From: a bacterium
GTDB lineage: Bacteria > Spirochaetota > UBA4802 > UBA5550
NCBI GenBank assembly: GCA_024224995.1
Contig: JAAENB010001110.1
Coordinates: 1-58,380, forward strand
Direction of reading: 5' to 3'
DNA: 58,380 bases
Below are positions 45,301 to 57,300 of this stretch, piece by piece (within the stretch, counting starts at the first letter, position 1; every line of letters starts with the position of its first letter). The position numbers and the translations under genes are program-made. The notes beneath the pieces are model-generated. The model made no database searches. It had not been told where the DNA came from and saw only the letters and a program-made list of their open reading frames with translations.

Positions 45301-48300
45301 CCAGGGTCGATTCATTGGCGTCAATAAGAGGATGAAGCGGAGCGCCCCGGGAACCGGGAACACCGGGAGCCACGGCAAAGGAAGGAAACTCGCCAATCCA
45401 GTAGCGGTCCCTGGCAAAGGGGTAGCCGGGAAGCGCGATCCGGCGTTTCCCTTCGCCCTGGTACAGGTCAACCCAATCAATCTCAGCGCCGTCGACCCAG
45501 AGCGCGGCGATCTTGGTAAGATTGCCTTCGGAAAACAGCTGTTTAATGAACATGCGCTCGGCCCGGGAAAGGCCAATGAGCGCTTCCCGGTTGCGGCTGG
45601 TTCTGGCCTCGCCGAAGTAGAGATTTTCAATATGGTCTCGGCCTTCAAGAAACTCCTCAAGCCGCAGCGCCAGTTCATTGAGCGATTCCGCCACAACAGC
45701 CAGGCGGTGCCGGTAGCTGTCACGGCCAACCTGCAGGGTATAGGTAATATCACGAAGATCACAGTCGGAGTCTTTCGCTGTAATATGGTTTTTAATCCGG
45801 ACAACATATTCCCGCAAACGCTCCTCGTCCCTGGCCGAAATAATACATATTTCCGGGATATCCATGCGGCCTTTTTTAATCTTCTTTAAGCGCCGGTAGG
45901 CGTATTCTTCCAGAACAATATGCGCGTTGGCACCGCCAAACCCAAAGGAGCTGATTCCGGCCCGCCGGGGGATTTCATTGTTATAATCATCCCGCAGCTG
46001 TTTCCAGGGCGTGGCCTGGTCTACAATAAAAAAAGGAGAATTCTTCAGGTCAATATAGGGATTCACCTCATCCAGGTGAATGGAAACAGGAAGGGTTTTA
46101 TGTTTCATGGCAAGAAGCACTTTCAGCACCCCGGCAATACCGGCAGCCGTTTCCAGGTGACCGATATTTGTTTTAACCGAGCCCAGGCCGCAATAATTCA
46201 CGCGGCTCGCGTCTTTATTAAATTTCCTGAACAGTTCGGAAAAAGCCTTTTTAAGCCCGTTCACTTCCACGGGGTCGCCCAGTTCAGTGCCCGTGCCGTG
46301 CGCTTCAATATAGGTAACCGTATCCGGAGAAACCTCGGACCGTTCATAGGCAGAAACAATAAGATTGGCCTGGGCCATGGCATTGGGAGCGGTAAGGGAA
46401 TTGGCATGGCCGCCATGATTTACGGCAGAGCCTTTTATGACGGCGTAAATATGATCCCTGTCCTCAATAGATTTAGAGAGGGGTTTTAAAAAAATCACGC
46501 CCACCCCTTCACCGCGCACGTAGCCATTAGCGTTCTTGGAAAAAGTCTTGCACCGGCCGTCGGGAGAAAGCATCCCGGCTTTGCTGAAAGAAATAAACAG
46601 CTCAGGAGAAAGCAGCACGTTAACGCCGCCGGCAATAGCCATGGAACAGTCCCCGTCCCGGATGGCCTGCACAGCCCGGTGAATGGCAACCAGGGAACTG
46701 GAGCAGGCCGTATCAATAGGCTCACTGGGCCCGTGGATATTTAGAATATAGGAAACCCGGTTTGCCAGAACGGAATGGGCAATCCCCGTAGACGTATAGG
46801 CTTCGGCCCGGCTGTTGTAATCCTTCATAAGCGAATAATAGTCGTTAGACGCCACCCCTACGAAGAGCCCCGTATCGCTGCCCGAAAGCCCTGAAGGGCG
46901 GTACCCGGCGTCTTCAATAGTATTCCACACCGATTCCAGCAGCATCCGCTGCTGCGGGTCCATAAGCTCCGCTTCCCGGGGAGAGATATTAAAAAAGAGC
47001 GGATCGAATTTGTCAATGTCCGAAATAAAGCCGCCCCATTTAACATTTGTTTTATTCGCTTCCCGCGCGGGATCGCCAAACCACTCACGCCAGTCCCAGC
47101 GGTCAATAGGAATTTCCCGCACCATGTCTCTCCCTTCTTCCAGGAGATTCCAGAACGATTTCAGGTCGTCGGCACCGGGCAAACGCCCATGCATTCCGAT
47201 AATAGCAATAGGCTCGTTAAGAAAACGGAAGCTGCTGTCGTGAAAGGCCTGCTCCGTATCCCAGGTCCGGAACCGGCTCCGGAGAACATCTTCACGCGGA
47301 GAAGAAGCAGGCTCTTCCCCGGGCGGTGCTTCCGCGGCCTGGGCTTCATCGCGAAAATAATCCGCAAAAATATCCCGGTATTCACTATCCAGGTGCCGGG
47401 CAAAAGAGGCAAAGGAAGGCTCTTCAAGTTCAAAAAAGATAGCGGGAGTAATGTCGAGATGATATTTTTCGTTCATGCGGTTGGCGAATTCCGTAAGGGT
47501 AATGGAATCGAAGCCGTATTCGTTCATGTCATCTTCAAGATCAATATAATCGTCTTTGATCTTTAGAATTTCGCAAACCGTAACAACCAGGTAGCGCTCA
47601 ATCTTACGCAGCAGCGCGTCCCCGGAATCCCCGTCCGCGAGAGCGGGAGCCGCGGCTTCATTCCGGAGATGTTCCCCTTTCAGGCCCAGGGCACGCCGCA
47701 CTTTACGGCGTTCTCCTTCCACCACAATAACCTGGTTCCCATCGAGAAAGAGGGATTTTTCAAAGGTCTTAAGCCCGGTCTCCGTTTCCAGGGCTTCCAT
47801 ACCCATACTCTTGGCAATCATAATATTGGTCTGTTCATCGCCGCCGTCGCCGCCTTCACGCCACAGGGACCAGTTAATGGAAACGGTCTTGCCGTGCCGC
47901 TCGCCCCGGAAGCGAAGGTTTTCCCGCCACGCGGCAAAGCAATCCATAAAGGAACCGGCATAGGCGTAATCGGACTGGCCCGGGTAGCCAACAACAGCTG
48001 TTATAGAGGAAAAGAGCACAAAGAAATCGAGCTCTTCTTCGCGCAGGGCGTCATCCAGAAGAACCGTCCCCTGAACCTTGGGAGCCAGAACCTCTTCCAT
48101 TTCTTCCCTGGTTTTGTTAACCATAAAGGAATCCCGAATCACCGCGGCGGCATGAAGAACACCGTTGATAGCATTAAAGCGGGATTTGGTTTTGTCAATA
48201 AGTTCCTTCACTTCATCGGGCCGGAAAACATCGGCCTTAATATAAATAACCTCAGAGCCGTAATATTCCAGCTCCTTAATACTCTTTTCAATCTGGGGAT

Positions 48301-51300
48301 CGAGATCGGAGCGGCCAACAAGCACCAGCCTGGCCTTATAATTCCTGGCAAGATGCTCGGCAAAGATACGGCCCAGCACACCGGCGCCGCCGGTGATAAT
48401 ATAGACGCCATGCTCTTTCAGCACCACGTTCCGGTTAAGGTCGCGGTCAATGTCGGCCCGTTTAAGAACACGCGTAAACCGGAGCGAACCTTTGTACCGG
48501 GTATCGGTTTCGGATTCATCCAGGAAGGAAAACTCCGAAAGGACGCGGTCAAACAGACTGTCCGGAACACCGGGCTCGCCCTGAATAGCTGCGGCACCGG
48601 AAGACTCGTCCAGGTAAAGAAGGCCGGGCAGTTCCACGGTTTTACACACCAGATTGGTATTCTCCTGGTGAATACTTTTCAGCAGCCCGCTCACTGCCGC
48701 GAACGAAGGATCAATTGAAGGCTCAAAGGTCCCTTCAGTAAGAGGCATGCTAATATCTTCGCCCCCGGGATAGAGATACAACAGCCGGATAGATTCTTTA
48801 AACTTTTCCTGGATAAGAACTTTCGCCAGGAAAAAAAGCGGGTACACGCTGCGGTCCAGCTGCCGGTTAAGAGACTGTTCACTGCCGTCAAAAGAATCAC
48901 GGGACCAGGCATGGATAATTTTCTGGGGCATGAGGTTTTGCCGTTTCAGGTTATCCACCAGGCGGACATAGTCATCTTCCCTGCCCGGATCGATCTCAAA
49001 AAGGTGGCCTCCGGAATAATGGAACTGGCGGCCGGGCTTAACCAGGAAAATAGAAACCGAACCATCTCCCCGGAGCGCGACCCGTTTTTTGAGCCCTGTA
49101 TACAAATCATCGGAACGGTCAAAAATAACAATGGTACCGGAGAGTTCTTTTTCCGGCTCTTCCACTTTCAGGGCAGCCTGTTCCCAGGCGCTTTTATAAT
49201 AACTCCGCACAAAACCGTCCTGCCTGGCGGCAAAGCCTTCGGCGCCGGAATGGCGGTATGCCCGGGAAGAGAAATCCTTCAGCTTAACCAGCACCTGGCC
49301 GTCGGGATCAACAAGCTGAATATTAAACCGTTTAACGTGAGCGCTGGGAGCCGTTTTATTCGAAGGCATGGTAACATAGGCGTAACAGGTCTCCGTAAGG
49401 GGTTTAATAATCTCCACCTCGCCCAGGGCAAACGGAAGATAGGGAGTACCCGCGTCCATACCCTGGCGGTCCATAAGACCCAGGGCAGTCTGCAAGGCAC
49501 CGTCCATGAGCGTGGGATGCAGAACAAAATCATCAAAATCGGCCCGGCGCACATCCGGAAGCTCCAGGCGGGAAATAGCTTCGGACTCATTGCAGGCCAG
49601 CTCTTTAATAACCTGGAAGCTGGGACCATAGTCCAGTTCCATATTATGAAAGAGCTCATAATATTCATCCCCGCTCTTAAGGGAAAGACAGCGCTCCTGG
49701 ATAGCCTCAATATCAACATGCTCCCCATCCCCGTGCAGGGAGCTGTAATCGGAAAACACCACTTTGCCCTGAGAATGGGCAACCCGCATATTTCCTTCAG
49801 CCGGGGTAATAACCTCGTACTCCAGCAGATCCCCCGTAGGATAGAGGCTAATGTGAACCTCCTGCGAAACAGCCCCAACCCGGATAGGACGGGCCCACAC
49901 AATATTCCGGATCATCCGTACTTTCCGCTCGCCAATGATCTTGCCGGCGGCACAGGCCATTTCAATATAGGCCACGCCCGGCAAAATTCTCTTGCTGCTA
50001 ACAATATGGTCGGCAAGGTAAAATTCATTCCCCGTAAGCTGCAGCGTAAACCGCCCTTCCCGCAACGTGGAAGCATTGCTGTCAATTAAGGGATGCAGCC
50101 GGTTCGCCCGCGCGGTTTTTACGGGCTCCGAGATCCAGGCATGGGTCTGAGCAAAAGGATAGGTCGGCAGCGACAGGCGGCGCACTTCCTCCGGAGCGTA
50201 TAACAGTTCCCATTCGACTTCAAGCCCCGAAACCCAGAGCTGCGCGAGCGTGGTATATTCCCGGTCATTTACAAGAATACGAATAAATTCATCACCGGCC
50301 CTGCCCTTGGCCAGGAGCTGAGGATTCGCCCTTTCCGCCCGGGAATTCCCCCTGAAAAAACTCCCCTGCTCTTCTTTACCGGCGGCAAAAGCAGCCAGCG
50401 CGTCACGCAGCTGCCCCTTGCCGGAAACAATAAAAGCAATCCGCTCCTCCATTGCCTCTCTACCCGTTTGAAGCGTATACGCCACTGAAGCAAGCGAAAC
50501 CCCATCAGCGGACAGGGTATCCAGATAATGCCCCAGCCTCCCCGCGTACTCTCTTAAGCGCTCCTCATTCTTCGCGGAAAGCACCATCAAACACTCACCG
50601 CTCTCCTCTTTCACCGTGCCCCTTGCCCCTTGCCCCTCGGCCTCCGGCCGAACCTCTTCTATTACCACATGCGCGTTCGCACCGCCAAAACCAAAGGAGC
50701 TCACCCCCGCTCTCCGCGGAAAGGGAGCGCCGTTCCCATCCCGGAGCCGGGCCCAGTCGCGCTTTTTTTCCACAATATAAAAGGGACTGTTTTCGAGATT
50801 AATAAAGGGATTTATTTCGCTGAAGTTAATGGAAGCCGGAATTACCGAGTGTTTCATGGCCAGGAGAACTTTAATAACACCGGCAATACCAGCGGCGCTT
50901 TCCAGGTGGCCAATATTCGACTTCACCGAACCAAGCCCGCAAAAGCCGGTCTTAACAGCGGATTCCGAAGTATCATCTTTTTTAAGCTGCCGCTCCTGCA
51001 AAACAGCAAAGGCTTTTTTAAGCCCGTTAATTTCAACAGGGTCGCCCAGCTCAGTGCCGGTGCCGTGCGCTTCAATATAGGAGATACTGGCCGGAGCAAT
51101 GCCCGCTTTTTCATAGGCGTCAATAAGCAGTTCGGCCTGAGAATTCACGTTCGGCGCCGTAAGGGAATTAGCGTACCCGCCGTGGTTAACGGCAGAGCTT
51201 TTAATAATACCGTATATGCTGTCGCCGTTTTCCCGCGCCGCGCTCAGGGGCTTCAGCAGAATGGCTCCAACACCTTCGCCCCGCACATACCCGTTCGCGC

Positions 51301-54300
51301 CGGCGCTAAAGGTTTTGCACCTGCCTTCGGGAGAAAGCATACCGGCCTTGCTAAAAGAAATATACCGCCGGGGAGTAAAAATAGCGTTCACCCCTCCGGC
51401 AATAGCCAGGGAGCACTCACCAGCCCCAATAGCGGAAACAGCCCGGTGAATAGCAACAAGAGAACTTGAACAGGCGGTTTCAAACGCTTCACTGGGCCCT
51501 CTCAGGTTTAAAAAGTACGATATGCGGTTTGGCACAATGGAAAAATAATTTCCCGTAGAAGTATAGGCTTCAATGTCAATATGGGACTGTTCCATGAGCT
51601 CGCTGTAATCATTATTGCAAATACCAACAAAGACCCCGGTACGGGAATCCCAGAGCTGCGAGGGTTTGCAGGCGGCATCCTCCAGGGCCGACCAGACCGT
51701 TTCCATGAGGATACGCTGCTGCGGGTCCATAAGCTCCGCTTCCCGCGGAGAGATATTAAAAAATGAATAATCAAAGCGGGAAATATCTTTAAGGAAACCG
51801 CCCCATTTACTACTGGTACGGTTTTTTTCCGTATGGGGATCGCCATAATATTCCCGCCAATCCCAGCGGTCTTCCGGGATTTCGGAAATAGAATCCTTGC
51901 CCCAGACCAGGTTATCCCAGAGCTCTTCAATAGAATCGGCACCGGGAAAACGGCCGGCTATGCCAATAACAGCCACGGGCTCGCGAACCCCGAAGCCGGC
52001 AGCCTGTTTAAAATTCTCGCCCGTGATGGTAATTTCATTAAAATCTACAAGATTTCCGGACCGGGCAATTTCAGGAACCGGGAACCCGCGCGATTCACCA
52101 TACTCCTTAATTTCCTCAATTTCTTTGATCTCTTTTATTTCTTTTATTTCTTTTATTTCCTGAATTTCTTCAATCACATCCCGGAGTATTTCGGAACGGC
52201 GGTTCTCTTCTTCTTTATTATCAAGATAACTGTACCCGTCCTCATCGGCCGTACCCGGAGAAAAAGGGAAATCACCGGAGCTGTCTTTATATTCAAGAGC
52301 AATAAAACCGGCAATCTCATCAATGCTGGAATATTCAAAAAAGAGAGAAGGATTAACATCAATCCCAAAGACAATGCCGATCCTTTCGGAAAACTCAGTA
52401 AGGGCAACGGAATCGAACCCGTAGTCCCTGAGATCGGTTTCGGGATCGAGATTATTTTTGTCCACGTGAAGAACATCAACCAGAACCTCGATTAATTTAT
52501 CACGAACAAACCCCGTACCCGGTACCGGTTCCCTGCCGGAGTCCCGCTCCTGTTCTTCCGGACCGGGCGCGTCCCGGTAATCCCGGTTCATCCTGTTTAC
52601 GGCAAGCTCCGAAATAAGCATATCGGTATTATTAATAACAACAACCTGGCTGCTCTCACCGGAGAGAATATATTCAAACGCTTCAAGAGCCCGTTCACTG
52701 GGAAGGGGTTTAAGGCCCACACTGCCCAGCTGTTTAATGGCCGCGTCAGTGGCACCCATACCGCCGTCTTCAAGCAGTGTCCAGTTAATACAGATAGTTT
52801 TTCCGTGGCTGCCGGAGCTAACGCGGTGCTCGTAAAAAGAATCAAGAAAACTGTTGGCCGCGGTATAATCGGCCTGGCCAATATTCCCAATAACCGAAAC
52901 AACGGAAGAGAACATAATAAAAAAATCAAGCCTGTCGTCTTTTGTTAAATGATCAAGTATCCAGGAGCCGTAAACCTTGGGAGGAATAACTTTTTTAAAC
53001 GAATGGATCGATTTATTAATTATATAGGAATCATCAAGAACACCGGTCGAAAGGATCACCCCGTCTATTTTGCCGTATTTAAACTTGATCCGTTCAATGG
53101 TTTCTTCCATGCGGTCCAGGTCGGAAACGTCAACCTGCTTGTATTCAACTTCGGAGTTATAGCGGTCCAGTTCTTTTAAAATATCAACCCGCTCCTGGGT
53201 CAGCTCCGAACTGCCCAGGATAATAACCTTGGAATAGGAATGCTCCGCGATATAGCGTGAAATACGGGAACCAAAACCGCCCAGGCCGCCGGCAATAATA
53301 TATACCCCGCCCTGTTTAAAGGAAAAGGCTTTCCGCTTCTGGTCCGGCTTCAGGGGATCAATGAGTTTAATATAGCGCTTGTCCTGGCGGTAGGCAATCT
53401 CGGAAAAGGCATACTGCGCTTCATTTCGAATAATGGCAGCCAGTTCTTCCCGGGAAACAGCACGGTCGAAGTCGATAGTTTTGACTTTTATTTTCCGGTG
53501 TTCCAGCTCAATAACTTTCCCAATCCCCGAAAGCCCGGCAAAGGAAAAACCCTGCACCAGGTCCTCATCTACCACCTTATGGGAATTATGGGTTATAAGA
53601 TACATGCATATCTCTTTTTTTATTTTCGATTTCATGAGGGCTTTGGCCAGGTAAAAAAGAGAATAAACGCCCGAAACCTGGGCCTCCCGCAGCTGCTCCA
53701 GGTTATGCCCGTGATTATCAACATCAGTACGAAAACAAATATCAATAGTCTCATCATCGCTATGCCAGGCGATAATATCCTTAACCAGGGTCTCGTAATC
53801 ATCCTCCCGGGTAACCGTAACGTGGTAAGGAGCGTTAATTCCTTTCACGTCCGTAATTCCGTCGTGAAGGGTAATAATATTCGGAAGAACGGAACTCTCA
53901 GACTCAGGAATAGGCATCTCTTCCCACACCGGTTTGAAATAAAAGACATTGCTCAGGAAGGTGGAAGAAACCTTAATAAAAACCATATCCTTAACGCGAA
54001 CAAGCGGTTTCCCGGTTTCATCAAAAACCATGAACGAAGCTTTCAGGTCGAAGCCCTTAAGCTGAATAACATCTTTTTCAAAGTAGACATAGGACTTACC
54101 CGTAAGGTTTCCATATACCGTAAGCTCTTTAATATAATAAGGAACAAAAAGACTCCGGGCGTCGAAAACCTGCCTGGTAAGAGCGTAAATGAGCCCAACC
54201 TGGAACGTGCCGTCCAGCAAATAGGGGCTGCATCCCGTAACCGAACCGCCCCGGGAAACGGGCTGCAGTTCGCCAAGAACAAAAGAAGGGCCGGTATACA

Positions 54301-57300
54301 GCGCGGTTACTACTTTAAGCGACGGGCCGTAGCGGTAGCCCTGGTGCGACAGCTCCGTATAGAAATCCCTCTCCAGGGGAGCGGCCTTTGCCAGGAGCCC
54401 CGGAATATCCAGTTCGTCGGGTTCTCCCGATTTATAGGTATACAGGCCGGAACAGAGAATCTTTCCATCGGAAACAATATCGAATCCCTTGTTCTCTCTG
54501 CCGATTTTGATGCTCACTTCGTAACGGTTTTGCACAATGCCGGGACTCTGGATGAGAATATTGGCGAGTGAATTAATACTCTCACCGGCAGTAGCCTGCA
54601 CCGCTTCAAGCCCGGTCTCAATCATAAGGGCACCGGGAATAATGATCTTGTCCGTAACCAGGTGGTCCCGGATTATATCATCATCGCCGTCAAAGATCCG
54701 TTTAAAAGCATTATTCGTCTGCACTACCAGCCGGGAACCGGGCCTGGTTCTCCGTTCCCCGGTTCCGGGCGTGTAAAAGGGAACTGCCTTTTGCGCGACC
54801 CGTTCCCTTGCGGGAGAGACGCCTGAATCTATCCAGAACGGTTTCCGGTCAAAGGGATATACCGGCAAAGAGACCCGGGAATATTCCCTGCCCGGGCTGA
54901 GGTTCCAGCGGCCCCGCCAGTTAATGTCCTGCCCGCCATAGAGCCAGAGACTCACCAGCAGCCGCGTAATGGAAAGCTGAAGGCTTTCGTTATCTTCCAG
55001 GTAAACGGCGTATTCATTATAGCCGCGTTTGGCGGTAATTTCACACAGGGTATGATCTTCAATATTGAATTCATCTTTGAAAGTTTCAAATTCTTTTGAA
55101 TCACTTTCAACACTCTCACCCAGCCGGGAAAGCCACTTTTTCCGGTCCTTGATCTCCTGGAGTTTGGTGGTATGTTTTAACAGCCCTTTATCGTCAAAGG
55201 GAACTTTTCTTTTTTTAAGACGCTGGTTTATTTGGGCGGTAATAGTCGGAATAACGCTCTCATCCACATTAACAAACCGCACCAGGCCGGAGGAAGGCGC
55301 TTCGCTGTAGTCTTCACCAAGCACCGCGCCAAAACCCGGCGGAACAGTATGTTCATCCAGGTCTATAAAATCAACAAATTCTTTTTTGGTAATAATATCA
55401 TCGTTTAACAGGTCAACGACCTCATGAAAATACTCGTTCCGGATGATCCGTTTTTCCGTTAAATCCCATTTGGTGTTCAGCTTGCAGATGCCGGAATAAA
55501 CAATAAGGAGGAGCAGCAGCCGCCTGTTGGGATTTATTTCCGCCTCCGGGTCCAGGAGGCGGTCATCGAATAACAGATCACCCACCCCCTTACCAATAAC
55601 ATCATACAGGTCAATATCCCATTCTTCCAGGTATTTCTTAAAAGTAAACTGGGTGTCAAGAAGAAGCCGTCCCTTTTCAATATAGGCGGCAATAGCCTCT
55701 TCTTCAATGGAAAGAGTTACCAGGGACTTCACGTAATTGGAGTCAATAGAATAGGGCTCAATTAAGGTTCCCGTAATCCGGTCGTACACGGTGAGTGTTG
55801 GGCGCTTTATATACACCCGTTTGTCCAGGTCTCCCGGCAGCAGCAGTTTAAAACAGTCTTCCATGCGAAGCATTCCGCTCACGCATAAGGCTACCAGCTG
55901 CCCGGTCCCTTCCCCGTAAATAATGTGCGGGGTTACGCCGTGGTCCAGCAGCTTCCGGCTTAACGAATAGAGTACCGAGAAACAGAAAGACTTCATATTG
56001 TCTTTTTTAATAACGGTCTTTTTGGTACTCAGCCACTTTCCTATTTTCTCTCCCGGGACCAGGCGTGAAAGCGCTTTCCTGCACTCATCAAAGTAACCTT
56101 GAAAAATGCTATCGGAATTATATATTTCCCGGATCTCCTGTATTGCCGTTTCATGGAGTTCCTCAATGGCCGCGATTTTAAGAATAAGGCGGTCCTTGTC
56201 GAACTGCTTTCTCCCAATACGGCTTATGTACTTGTCGGGATATTTTATGGCCGCTTTTAATTCTTCCCGGGTGTCGAAGTAGAGACCAAAACGGTATTTA
56301 AAATTATTCTCCCGGTGGAAGAGGGTTCCGCATATATCCCGGATACTCAGGTTGTCGCATAACCCGGTGTCGATGTACTCGGACCATGCCTGTAAATACA
56401 TAAGCAGACTCTTTTTCGACCTGGAGGAAAGAAGGAACAGGTTATTGTCCGGAAGAATATTCTCTTTTTCTTTTCCGCTTTGTTTCTCTTCTTTTTGCGG
56501 CGGCAGGTATTCTTCCAGTATGGCATGTGTATTTACCCCGCCAAATCCAAAAGAACTTATCCCCGCCCGCCTGGGTACTCCCGGCTCCGGCTCCCACAGT
56601 GAGGCTTTCCGCGCTATCATAAATGGCGAATTTTCAAAATCAATTATGGGATTAATCGTGTTGATATTCAGGGTCGGCACGATCTTTTTATTAACCATCA
56701 TGAGCAGCACTTTAATGAGTCCCGAGATTCCCGCTGCCGCTTCCAGGTGTCCAATGTTGGTCTTTACGGTTCCTATCTCGCAAAAGCGTTTCCGGGCCGT
56801 CTTTTCAAACCAGGCCTGGCAGATAGATTCTATTTCTATGGGATCTCCCAGGGACGTCCCTGTGCCGTGAGCCTCCACATAACTGATGGTTTCGGGGTTG
56901 ATGTTTGCCCGGTCCAGAGCCCGGGTTATAACATCTTTTTGCGCTTCCACTCTTGGCGCGGTAAGCGACAGGGACCGGCCGCCATGATTGACAGCGCTGC
57001 TTTTTATGACTCCATATATAAAGTTCCCGGCCTCTTCGGCTTTTTCCAGCAGCTGCACCAATATAATGCCCGCGCCTTCTCCGGGCACATACCCGTCCGC
57101 GTCTTTGTCAAAGGTTTTGCATTGTCCCTGGGGACTCAGCATCCGGGACTTGGAAAAAGATATATACTTCCAGGGATTAAAATCAAGACTCACGCCGCCC
57201 ACAAATACATAATCACATTCCCTGGTCGTAAGCGCCACCTGGGCATCATGCAGCACTGCCAGGCTCGATGAACAGGCCGTATCTACTGACTTGCTCCCCC

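Larger units (their letters stand above)
42560..47222 (-). other. PKS module 3 (KS-DH-KR-ACP)
   Basis: KS with DTACSSS (near 46705), DH with DHVVMDKRVLPG and LLDGAFQ, KR with SGGTGGLG (near 43570), IED and GDYAAANCF, ACP GVDSM (near 42680). The DH and post-KR linkers contain inserted repeats (44914-44960, 42794-42866). Predicted unit: trans double bond. Confidence 0.82.
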
